Source of the DNA: Campylobacteraceae bacterium
GTDB lineage: Bacteria; Campylobacterota; Campylobacteria; Campylobacterales; Sulfurovaceae
Direction of reading: 5' to 3'
Length of the DNA: 16,220 nt
Assembly (NCBI GenBank): GCA_026986085.1
Contig: JALSPE010000036.1
Span: 1-16,220 of the forward strand
Notes under the pieces: generated by a model
What the model was told of the DNA's origin: nothing
What the model saw: the letters and a program-made list of their open reading frames with translations, nothing else
The model's database searches: none
Program-made: the position numbers and the translations under genes
Shown here: positions 6,091 through 12,390 of the stretch, piece by piece
Layout: each line of letters opens with the position of its first letter
Position numbering within the stretch: the stretch's first letter is position 1

Positions 6091-6525
6091 ATGAGTGAAA
6101 ATGAGTTAAATGAGAAGAGATATAAAGTAGTATCTTTTATTGCAATGATTGGTGTTGGTATATGGATTGCTTATATAAAAGGGTGGATTTTTGCAGATTT
6201 TAAGAGTGTTTCAGCAAAAGAGGGCATAGAGTTGATAAAAGATAACAGATACCCCATATTAGATGTAAGAGATAAAAAAGAGTGGAGTAAAGGGCACATT
6301 AAAGGTGCTGTTTTAATTCCATTTAAAGAGTTAAAAAAGAGGGTTTTTGAATTAAATAAATATAAAAACAGAGAGCTTTTAGTCTATTCAAAAACTGGTA
6401 GAGAGGGTATTGAAGCTAGTAGATTTTTAGTTAAAAAAGGGATTAAACCTATAAATATAAAGAGTGGTATTTTAGGATTGGCAATAGAGGGTGGTAAAAA
6501 GTATCCTCAACTGTTTAAGAAGTAA
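6091..6525 (+). CDS. membrane-anchored rhodanese-like protein lacking the catalytic cysteine
   Basis: The protein has 144 residues. A membrane segment at about 12-33 is followed by a single rhodanese domain (about 37-140). Recognisable rhodanese blocks are PILDVRDKKEWSKGHIKGA and IPFKELKKR. The active-site loop reads VYSKTGREG where active rhodaneses have a Cys (VYCxxGxRS pattern). Codon TCA gives Ser100 at that place. Sulfurtransferase activity is therefore unlikely by the usual persulfide mechanism, and a binding or regulatory role is possible. The start is ATG at 6091 with AAGG at 6081-6084; a TTG one codon upstream is less likely. It diverges from the L,D-transpeptidase gene. The protein probably faces the periplasm if the helix is a signal anchor, though the topology is not certain. 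Confidence 0.85.
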   Translation: MSENELNEKRYKVVSFIAMIGVGIWIAYIKGWIFADFKSVSAKEGIELIKDNRYPILDVRDKKEWSKGHIKGAVLIPFKELKKRVFELNKYKNRELLVYSKTGREGIEASRFLVKKGIKPINIKSGILGLAIEGGKKYPQLFKK

Positions 6526-6605
6526 ACTAGAATACTTAAGTAATTATTATCTCATTATCATAATAAGCTAAAGCTTTTAAAGTAAAGTTTACTGTTCTTC
6601 TTTTT

Positions 6606-6705
6606 TGGATCCTCGAATTTATTCGAGGCAATAACTCTGAAATATACTTCTTGTTCAAATAGACGCGAATGAATTCGCGTGTCCGAGAGGTTTGAAAATT
6701 TATTT
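6606..6705 (+). repeat. two-hairpin intergenic repeat, copy A
   Basis: This 100-base unit is identical to 6744-6843. It contains two CpG-rich palindromes: CCTCGAATTTATTCGAGG (6611-6628) and ACGCGAATGAATTCGCGT (6663-6680), separated by a conserved AT-rich linker, and ends with GTCCGAGAGGTTTG. It lies between the convergent rhodanese and kinase genes. In the 405-base gap 6526-6930 the other stretches (6526-6605, 6706-6743, 6844-6904) show no gene. Confidence 0.9.
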
Positions 6706-6743
6706 AGTCTTTTAACGGTTATTTATAAATTTGTTTTATATTC

Positions 6744-6843
6744 TGGATCCTCGAATTTATTCGAGGCAATAACTCTGAAATATACTTCTTGTTCAAATAG
6801 ACGCGAATGAATTCGCGTGTCCGAGAGGTTTGAAAATTTATTT
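6744..6843 (+). repeat. two-hairpin intergenic repeat, copy B
   Basis: This is an exact 100-base direct copy of 6606-6705 at a period of 138 bases, with a 38-base spacer. Palindromes are at 6749-6766 and 6801-6818. The spacer end (TTTGTTTTATATTC) also resembles the sequence just before copy C, so the true unit may be the full ~138 bases. Confidence 0.9.
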
Positions 6844-6904
6844 GTTGATGTTTAATTTAAATCTTAATTTTTTACTCGAATAATTTTAAGTCTCAAAAGA
6901 GTGT

Positions 6905-6939
6905 AAAAAGTATATTTTAAAAATATAAAATTACTTTTT
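6905..6939. terminator. AT-rich hairpin at the 3' end of the sensor kinase gene
   Basis: AAAAAGTA (6905-6912) is the reverse complement of TACTTTTT (6932-6939). The inner bases can extend the stem (TATTTTA with TAAAAT). The kinase stop codon lies inside the right arm. Either strand ends the stem with a T-run, so it may stop transcription from both convergent sides. AT-only composition makes this a moderate call. Confidence 0.4.
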
Positions 6940-8259
6940 ATAAAGAACAATTAGAAAACCTGCTCCTCTATCTGTATTATATGCTTCTATTTTTCCACCA
7001 AATTTATCTTCAATAATAAGTTTACTCATATATAAACCTAAGCCCATTGATGCTTGTTTGCTACTTTCGTGTGCTTCAAATATCTTTTTTAGTTTCTCTT
7101 TGGGAATTCCTGTTCCATTATCTTCTACTCTTACTTCTACTCTTCCATTTTCGAACTCTTTTAGAGATATATCTATCTCTCCACCCTCTTCAACAGCATC
7201 TGCTGCATTTTTAACTAAATTCATTAAAACTTGCAAAAATTCATTTGAGTGAACTTTCATGGTAACTGAAGATAAGTTATATCTTAACTGTATTTTTTTT
7301 CTTTTAACAAGTTCATCTAAAAAGTATCCAGCTTTTCTAATTAGTGTAGATAGCTCAACCTCTTTTATATCCTCAGTAGGTCTATAAAATGTTCTAAAAT
7401 CATCTACTGTTTGGCTCATAAGTTCAACACTATCTTCGATTATTTGACTCTGTCTATCAAGGGTTTGAGGGTTTGGATGACCACTCATAATCTCAAATCT
7501 CATTCTAATTAATACTGAAGCTATCTTATTTAGTGGTTGTCTCCACTGGTGTGCAATCATTGGTAGCAACTCTCCCAACATTGCCTGACGAGATTTAAAT
7601 ATTATATCTCTATTGCTCTCTTGAAGGGTTTTTTCATACTCTTTTAACCTGTTATATACTTTTATAGATACAACTAAAGATATTAAAAGCAAGACAAACC
7701 AGATAAATATTAGCCAATAGAGGCTCTTGCTAAAAGTTCTATTTTGCTCTTCATATAGGGATTTTTTTATACTATTTATATTTGCCAAAGCTTCACTTTT
7801 AATAAAAAATGATACTATCTTTAGATTTAATCTTTTGTTGATTAAAGAGTATGCAACTATATCTCTGTCTTCATAAAAGTGATTAATATTTTTTAACTTT
7901 TGTATATATTCCTCTTTAATAGATTTATCTGCATTGTTTAAGACTGAATGTTCATATGTATTGTCAAATACGATAAAATAGCTATCTAAAGAGTGTATAG
8001 AGTCAAAAAGATTAACTGCTTCATGAATATTTAATTTGTTACTATCTATTACTCCATTAACAGATTTCAAGCGACTCTTTAGCTCTTTTTTATTATTGCT
8101 TAATATATCATGTTTATATGTATTTATATAGTTATCGTATATTCTAGTTTGAGAGTTAAAAAAGATTGTATATGAGACAATAGCATATATAATTAATATA
8201 AGTGGTGGAAAGATAATAATTATAGAAGCTATCTTCTTATTATACGAATTTAACTTCAA
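6931..8259 (-). CDS. membrane sensor histidine kinase
   Basis: The protein has 442 residues. Membrane segments lie at about 11-33 and 181-202 and bracket a periplasmic sensor region of about 145 residues (Cache-like size, ligand unknown). After a short coiled linker the HisKA domain carries MIAHQWRQPLN, with His237 as the phosphorylated residue; HQWRQPL is common in Campylobacterota kinases. The ATPase domain has N-box NLVKNAADAVEEGG (about 347-360), G1 DNGTGIP (380-386) and G2 MGLGLY (405-410), so the kinase looks intact. The start is TTG at 8257-8259, one base after the regulator stop. No in-frame ATG precedes the first membrane segment, and GAGGG lies 8 bases upstream inside the regulator's last codons. 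It should phosphorylate the regulator encoded just before it. Confidence 0.94.
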   Translation of the reverse strand: MKLNSYNKKIASIIIIFPPLILIIYAIVSYTIFFNSQTRIYDNYINTYKHDILSNNKKELKSRLKSVNGVIDSNKLNIHEAVNLFDSIHSLDSYFIVFDNTYEHSVLNNADKSIKEEYIQKLKNINHFYEDRDIVAYSLINKRLNLKIVSFFIKSEALANINSIKKSLYEEQNRTFSKSLYWLIFIWFVLLLISLVVSIKVYNRLKEYEKTLQESNRDIIFKSRQAMLGELLPMIAHQWRQPLNKIASVLIRMRFEIMSGHPNPQTLDRQSQIIEDSVELMSQTVDDFRTFYRPTEDIKEVELSTLIRKAGYFLDELVKRKKIQLRYNLSSVTMKVHSNEFLQVLMNLVKNAADAVEEGGEIDISLKEFENGRVEVRVEDNGTGIPKEKLKKIFEAHESSKQASMGLGLYMSKLIIEDKFGGKIEAYNTDRGAGFLIVLYKK

Positions 8260-8260
8260 A

Positions 8261-8923
8261 CTAATTTCCCTCTAAAACATATCCAATTTTTGAACGAACT
8301 TTTATTAATCCATCTGGTAATTTTTTTCTTAACTGCTTAACAAATGATCTAATTGCATTATCTGTTGGTATTTCACTCCAAAGTTGATATAGATCTTCAT
8401 ATGTAACTGCACCTTTTTCTGCCAACATCTCCATCATTTTAAGCTCTCTGTGAGTTAAGGCATGTTTTTGATCGTCAAAAGATATAGTGCTTTTAACTGT
8501 ATCTATGGTTGCATTTAGAGGTAGGTTAATTTGTGTATTCTCTCCTAATTCACTCTCTAATTTCATTAACAACTCATATAGTTTTCTTGATGTTAGAGGT
8601 TTTACGATATATTTATCTAATTTCAGCTCAACAGATTCTAACAGATAGTCAGTTTTTGTATAAGCAGAAACTACTACAATTGGTATATCTGTATTTTCTG
8701 AGCGAATCTTTTTAATTAACTCTAAACCATTAAACCCAGGAAGTTCAATATCTACAATAGCTAAATCTACCTTTTGTGATTTAAATTTAAGCCAAGCCTC
8801 TTCGCCATTCTCACATGAGATTACTTTATTGAAAAACTCACTCAAAATTCCTTTAATATTTTCGTGAACTGTTTTATCATCTTCAACATATAAAACATTT
8901 TTTGTTTGTAATATACTATACAT
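8261..8923 (-). CDS. OmpR-like response regulator
   Basis: The protein has 220 residues. The receiver domain (about 8-120) has the acidic pocket E14-D15-D16, phosphoacceptor Asp58 (LAIVDIELPG), Ser86 and Lys108 (YIVKPL). The C-terminal domain (about 148-220) is winged-helix in character, with LTHRELKMMEMLAEKG, then AIRSFVKQLRKKL and the final IKVRSKIGYVLEG hairpin, as in Campylobacterota OmpR-type regulators. The ATG at 8921-8923 is preceded by AGAGG with 6-base spacing. It is first in a two-gene unit with the kinase (1-base gap), with translational coupling. Target genes cannot be inferred. Confidence 0.93.
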   Translation of the reverse strand: MYSILQTKNVLYVEDDKTVHENIKGILSEFFNKVISCENGEEAWLKFKSQKVDLAIVDIELPGFNGLELIKKIRSENTDIPIVVVSAYTKTDYLLESVELKLDKYIVKPLTSRKLYELLMKLESELGENTQINLPLNATIDTVKSTISFDDQKHALTHRELKMMEMLAEKGAVTYEDLYQLWSEIPTDNAIRSFVKQLRKKLPDGLIKVRSKIGYVLEGN

Positions 8924-8949
8924 TTTTTACCTCTTTTAAAATTAATAAA

Positions 8950-8967
8950 ATTATATCATAAATTATA
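8950..8967 (-). promoter_or_regulatory. candidate promoter(s) of the two-component operon
   Basis: Two TATAAT hexamers are present on the minus strand at 8950-8955 and 8962-8967, 26 to 44 bases upstream of the regulator ATG. The upstream DNA is strongly AT-rich, as usual for promoters in this group. Either or both may be used. Confidence 0.5.
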
Positions 8968-9036
8968 CAATAATTCTATCTTTTATGTAAAATAAATTAC
9001 AATATGTCAGATTAGTGTAATTTATTTTGCTATTAG

Positions 9037-9116
9037 AGCCTATTGTTACAAATAAACGCAAATTATCTCATATATTTTGCAAAACGAAAATGAATTTGCA
9101 TATTCGAGTGGTTGGT
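9037..9116 (+). repeat. degenerate copy D of the two-hairpin repeat
   Basis: ATTGTTACAAATAAACGCAAAT (about 9042-9063) matches the unit's TTGTTCAAATAGACGCGAAT with few changes. AATGAATTTGCAT...TCGAGTGGTTGG (about 9089-9114) matches its hairpin-2 right half and end. About 30 extra bases lie between the hairpin arms. The first hairpin is nearly unrecognisable, with only faint similarity at 9007-9040. Confidence 0.55.
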
Positions 9117-9133
9117 ATTTGCTTTTTATATTT

Positions 9134-9221
9134 TGAATCCTCGAATTTATTTGAGGCTTTAACTATATAATATACCTCTTATTCAAATAGATGCGAATTC
9201 ATTCGAGTGTTAAATTTGTTT
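9134..9221 (+). repeat. copy C of the two-hairpin repeat, overlapping the end of ruvC
   Basis: It aligns with copies A and B from the first base. Hairpin 1 is at 9139-9156 with one G-T wobble, followed by TATACCTCTTATTCAAATAGA, a changed hairpin 2 at 9191-9208, and an end shortened by about 8 bases. It supplies the ruvC stop codon (9210-9212) and its last few codons. Together with copy D it fills most of the 286-base gap 8924-9209. Confidence 0.8.
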
Positions 9222-9698
9222 GTTGGTATGGTAATTAACTCTTTGTGAATGCGTTATTGCTATTGCCATTGCATCTGTAATATCTAGTGGTTTAATCTCT
9301 TTTTTTATACCAAGAACTCTCTTTACCATAAAAGCTACTTGCTCTTTTTTTGCTTTTCCATTTCCTGTTAATGCTTTTTTTACCTGAAGAGGTGTATATT
9401 CATAAAAATATCCAACCTCTTGTAAAATTTTAAGAGACAAAGCACCTCTAAATTGTGCTAATTTAATTACACTTTTAGGGTTGTGTGCATAGAATATATC
9501 CTCAATTGCAACTTCGTCAATTTTATGAGATTTTAGTATTAAATCTACTGCCTCTACCATCTCTACAATCTGCTCTTGCAGTGTTCTGCTTTTAATTCTT
9601 ACTAAACCAGCTTCTAAGAGAGAGTTTTTCACACCCTCTCTTTTTAAGATACAATAACCCATATTACGGCTTCCTGGGTCTATTCCTAATATATTCAT
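9210..9698 (-). CDS. ruvC: Holliday junction endonuclease RuvC
   Basis: The protein has 162 residues, close to the usual family length. RuvC cleaves Holliday junctions symmetrically as a dimer with RuvAB in recombination and fork repair. Visible catalytic blocks are ILGIDPGSRNMGY (Asp7), VAIEDIFYAHNPKS (acidic Glu), TPLQVKKALTGNGKAKKEQV, and DITDAMAIAITH with the final acidic residues. The ATG is at 9696-9698; the region before it contains DnaA-box-like sites shared with the divergent dnaA promoter. The last codons (about NKQI) and the stop lie in repeat copy C, so the original C-terminus may have been altered, but no catalytic block is affected. A ruvC neighbour of dnaA is also known in Helicobacter. 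Confidence 0.96.
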   Translation of the reverse strand: MNILGIDPGSRNMGYCILKREGVKNSLLEAGLVRIKSRTLQEQIVEMVEAVDLILKSHKIDEVAIEDIFYAHNPKSVIKLAQFRGALSLKILQEVGYFYEYTPLQVKKALTGNGKAKKEQVAFMVKRVLGIKKEIKPLDITDAMAIAITHSQRVNYHTNKQI

Positions 9699-9795
9699 TC
9701 ACCCTCTTTTTAACTATGTGAATAAAATAATCACATTAAACTTTAAAACCCCATTTTAGCTTAATTTAGCTAAAATACAAGAAAAGTTTTTCACA
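9695..9795. promoter_or_regulatory. ruvC-dnaA spacer with DnaA-box-like sites (possible oriC sub-region)
   Basis: Four TTCAC-core or related sites are seen: TCATTCACC (9695-9703, plus), TTATTCACA on the minus strand (9717-9725), the weak ATAATCACA (9727-9735, plus), and TTTTTCACA (9787-9795, plus). The last abuts the dnaA ribosome site AGGA. Campylobacterota DnaA boxes have a TTCAC-type core. The sites may autoregulate dnaA or form the upstream half of a two-part origin as in Helicobacter. Confidence 0.6.
9753..9776. promoter_or_regulatory. palindrome with the dnaA -10 candidate in its right arm
   Basis: ATTTTAGC (9753-9760) and GCTAAAAT (9769-9776) are perfect 8-base inverted arms around TTAATTTA. 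The right arm contains TAAAAT, a plausible -10 element 31 bases before the dnaA ATG. A repressor bound to the palindrome would block dnaA transcription; this is inference. Confidence 0.45.
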
Positions 9796-9806
9796 TTAGG
9801 ATATAT

Positions 9807-11126
9807 ATGAGTGTTGCAGTTAAAGTTTTAGATAAATTAAAACAGGAGATTTCAGAGAGTGAATATAATAGATATATAAAAAATTTAAAATATGATGAGA
9901 AGAGCTCTAGAGATGATATAGTAATATATATTACAAATAATATTCTATCTGCTAAATGGATAAAGACAAAATATTCCCAAAAGATAGCGCACCTTTATGA
10001 AGTTGAGAGTGGAATAAGAGCAGAGATTATAATAGATACAAAAAGCTCTAAAACAAAAGTTAAAAAAATTACAACAAAGAGTAGTGAAAGCAGTAGTTCT
10101 TCAACACTTTTGAATCCATCATTTACTTTTAGTAGCTTTGTTTTAGGAGAGTCTAACTCTTTGGCTTTTAATGTATCTAAAGCAGTTGCGCAGACACCAG
10201 GAGAGCAGTATAATCCTCTATTTATCTATGGTGGCGTTGGGCTTGGTAAAACTCACCTTATGCAAGCAGTTGGGAATGAGCTTTTAAAGAGTGGAAAGAG
10301 GATTATATATAACACATTTGAGCAGTTTATGAACCGATATACTGCAAATTTACGCTCTAAAAGTATGGATAGATTTAGAGATTACTATAGAAATTGTGAT
10401 ATTTTATTAATAGATGATATCCAATTTATTAGTAATAAAGAGCAAACTCAAGATGAGTTTTTTCATACATTTAATGAGTTACACTCTTTAGGAAAGCAAA
10501 TTGTAATAACCTCGGATAGAGCTCCAAAAAAGATAGCCGGACTTGTTGATAGATTAAAGAGTAGATTTGAGTGGGGTATGCTAGTATCAATTAACCCTCC
10601 TGAGCTTGAGACAAAAATTGCTATTATTCAGAAAAAAATTCAGCTAAATGGCGTTAGAATGCCAGATGATGTAATAAACTTTTTAGCATCTAATTTAGGA
10701 AATAATATTAGAGAGATAGAAGGAACAATTATAAAGTTAAATGCAATGAGTAACCTACTTCGACAACCAATTACACTAGAGTTTGCAAAAAGTGCTGTTG
10801 CAGATTACTTAAATGACAAGAAAAAGTCAATTTCTATAGAGGAGATAGTAGATTTTGTAGCAAAAGAGTTAAATATAAAACCAGCAGATCTGCGCTCTAA
10901 AAAAAGAGCAAAAAAGGTTGTAGAAGCTAGAAGAGTAGCAATCTATCTATCTAGAAATTTAACTACTTACTCTATGCCTCAAATTGCAGTATATTTTGGA
11001 ATGAAAGATCACTCTGCAATTAGCCACTCTATGAAAAAAATTGAAGAGATTATAGAAGAGGATGAAAACTTTAGAGTATTATTAGATGAGTTACAGAGTA
11101 AAATTGAAGCTATTAAAGCAAAATAG
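9807..11126 (+). CDS. dnaA: chromosomal replication initiator DnaA
   Basis: The protein has 439 residues with all four DnaA domains. Domain I is at about 1-75 and domain II is a short Lys/Ser-rich linker (about 78-102). The AAA+ domain carries Walker A GGVGLGKTH (142-150), Walker B ILLIDD (199-204) and a sensor segment. The C-terminal helix-turn-helix has the DnaA signature around YFGMKDHSAISHSM, which reads DnaA boxes. ATP-bound DnaA melts the origin and loads DnaB. The ATG at 9807 follows AGGA with 6-base spacing. It is first of a rightward run dnaA-dnaN-pyrG-recJ-globin, but a 186-base spacer with origin-like features separates it from dnaN. Confidence 0.98.
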   Translation: MSVAVKVLDKLKQEISESEYNRYIKNLKYDEKSSRDDIVIYITNNILSAKWIKTKYSQKIAHLYEVESGIRAEIIIDTKSSKTKVKKITTKSSESSSSSTLLNPSFTFSSFVLGESNSLAFNVSKAVAQTPGEQYNPLFIYGGVGLGKTHLMQAVGNELLKSGKRIIYNTFEQFMNRYTANLRSKSMDRFRDYYRNCDILLIDDIQFISNKEQTQDEFFHTFNELHSLGKQIVITSDRAPKKIAGLVDRLKSRFEWGMLVSINPPELETKIAIIQKKIQLNGVRMPDDVINFLASNLGNNIREIEGTIIKLNAMSNLLRQPITLEFAKSAVADYLNDKKKSISIEEIVDFVAKELNIKPADLRSKKRAKKVVEARRVAIYLSRNLTTYSMPQIAVYFGMKDHSAISHSMKKIEEIIEEDENFRVLLDELQSKIEAIKAK

Positions 11127-11178
11127 CTTAAAAAAATAGTCTATTTAAACAAAAAAAAGGGTATAATTTAAAAATAAA

Positions 11179-11300
11179 AGTGAAAAGATGTGAAGTGTGC
11201 AGTAAAATAACTTAAAGCAAAAAGTGCCAATTTAACACTATCTTAGGAGTTATTCACTAAAATTAGAGTAGATACTACTAATACTATTTATTATATAAAT
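11179..11300 (+). other. candidate oriC: DnaA boxes, DnaA-trio-like tract and AT-rich unwinding region
   Basis: The dnaA-dnaN spacer holds TTCAC-core sites: CTTTTCACT (minus, 11179-11187), CACTTCACA (minus, 11189-11197) and TTATTCACT (plus, 11250-11258). Sixteen bases after the last one begins the triplet series CTA-CTA-ATA-CTA-TTT (11275-11289), which fits the DnaA-trio pattern (3'-[G/A]A[T/A]-5' on the other strand) at four of five triplets. It runs into the AT-only stretch ATTTATTATATAAATATA before the dnaN ribosome site. Box-trio-AT order is the core unwinding element of bacterial origins. Function is inferred from layout. Confidence 0.65.
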
Positions 11301-11312
11301 ATAGGGGAAAAT

Positions 11313-12380
11313 ATGAAAATAGCAACAAGAAAAGATATAATAGAATCAATTCTGATAAATGCACAAGCATTTTTAGAAAAAAAAGATCCAACAAATATTA
11401 CTTCACATATATATTTGAATGCATCAGCAGATGAAGTAGTAGTAAAAGCAACAGATAGCGAAATAGGTTTAGAGATTAAAAGTAATCAATTTGAAATAAT
11501 AGAGCCAGGAGCCTTTACAGCAAATGGTAAAAAACTTTTAGATATTGTTAGAAGCTTAAGAGACGATGTAATTGAATTTGAGTTAAATAATAATAATTTA
11601 ATTATTAAGCAGAAAAAGACAAAATTTAAATTACCTACATTCTCTTATGAAGAGTATCCTACATTCCCTAATATTGAAGATAAAGCAAAAATATCATTAG
11701 ATGCAATAGATTTAATACAAAATCTTAAAAAAATTACCCCTGCAATTGATATAAATAACCCCAAATATGAACTCAATGGTGCTCTAATAGATATAAAAAA
11801 AGATAAAACTACATTTGTAGGAACTGATACAAGAAGATTGGCTATAGTAGAGTTAATTAAAGAGTCTCAAGAAGAGTTAGATTTAATAATACCAAAAAAA
11901 GCAATTATAGAGATACAAAAACTATTTTTAGATAAAATTGATATATATTATGATGAAAATAGTTTAATTGTAAAAAATGATCAATTTTTTCTGTTTACTA
12001 GATTAATAAATGGGAAATTTCCTGAATATAAAAGAATTATCCCACAATCAACAAAATATAATTTAACAATACCAAAAAAAGAGATATTAGAAGCTATGAA
12101 AATAGTAAATATTATATCTCCAGAAATTAAAATTACATTTGAACCAAATTTAATTACGCTAGAATCTTTAAATAGTGAAATACAAGAGGCTAAAACAACT
12201 ATTGAATTGGCAGTTCCAATAGAGAGTAATTTTATATTTGCACTAAATAGCAAATATCTATTTGATTTTATATCTCAAATAGATGAAGATAATTTTGAAA
12301 TAGGATTAAATGAGCCATCACTTCCATTTTTAGTTAGAAGTAATAACTTTTTAACTGTAATTATGCCAATTTTACTATAA
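11313..12380 (+). CDS. dnaN: DNA polymerase III beta subunit (sliding clamp)
   Basis: The protein has 355 residues, within the normal clamp range. It is a three-domain clamp starting MKIATRKDIIESIL and ending in the clamp-family C-terminal pattern (FLTVIMPILL, comparable to VVMPMRL). Other clamp blocks are TDSEIGLEIK, LPTFSYEEYPTFP, and the FVGTDTRRLAIVEL strand. The dimer encircles DNA and tethers the replicative polymerase. The ATG at 11313 is preceded by AGGGGAA. It follows dnaA as in most bacteria. The next gene, however, is pyrG at a 10-base gap, not gyrB. Confidence 0.97.
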   Translation: MKIATRKDIIESILINAQAFLEKKDPTNITSHIYLNASADEVVVKATDSEIGLEIKSNQFEIIEPGAFTANGKKLLDIVRSLRDDVIEFELNNNNLIIKQKKTKFKLPTFSYEEYPTFPNIEDKAKISLDAIDLIQNLKKITPAIDINNPKYELNGALIDIKKDKTTFVGTDTRRLAIVELIKESQEELDLIIPKKAIIEIQKLFLDKIDIYYDENSLIVKNDQFFLFTRLINGKFPEYKRIIPQSTKYNLTIPKKEILEAMKIVNIISPEIKITFEPNLITLESLNSEIQEAKTTIELAVPIESNFIFALNSKYLFDFISQIDEDNFEIGLNEPSLPFLVRSNNFLTVIMPILL

Positions 12381-12390
12381 AGAAGAGAAG

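Noticed and set aside
6606..6843. CRISPR array
   Set aside because: Only two units, each 100 bases, with one 38-base spacer and internal palindromes; no cas genes nearby.
6606..6843. Insertion sequence
   Set aside because: No open frame for a transposase and no terminal inverted repeats at the unit ends; at most a non-autonomous element.
11120..11146. AAATAG/CTATTT hairpin after dnaA as a terminator
   Set aside because: AT-only 6-base stem, no T-run on the plus strand after it, and it lies in the origin-like spacer where AT palindromes are expected.
11981..12253. Minus-strand open frame within dnaN
   Set aside because: Antisense shadow of a well-conserved gene in AT-rich DNA, with no independent support.
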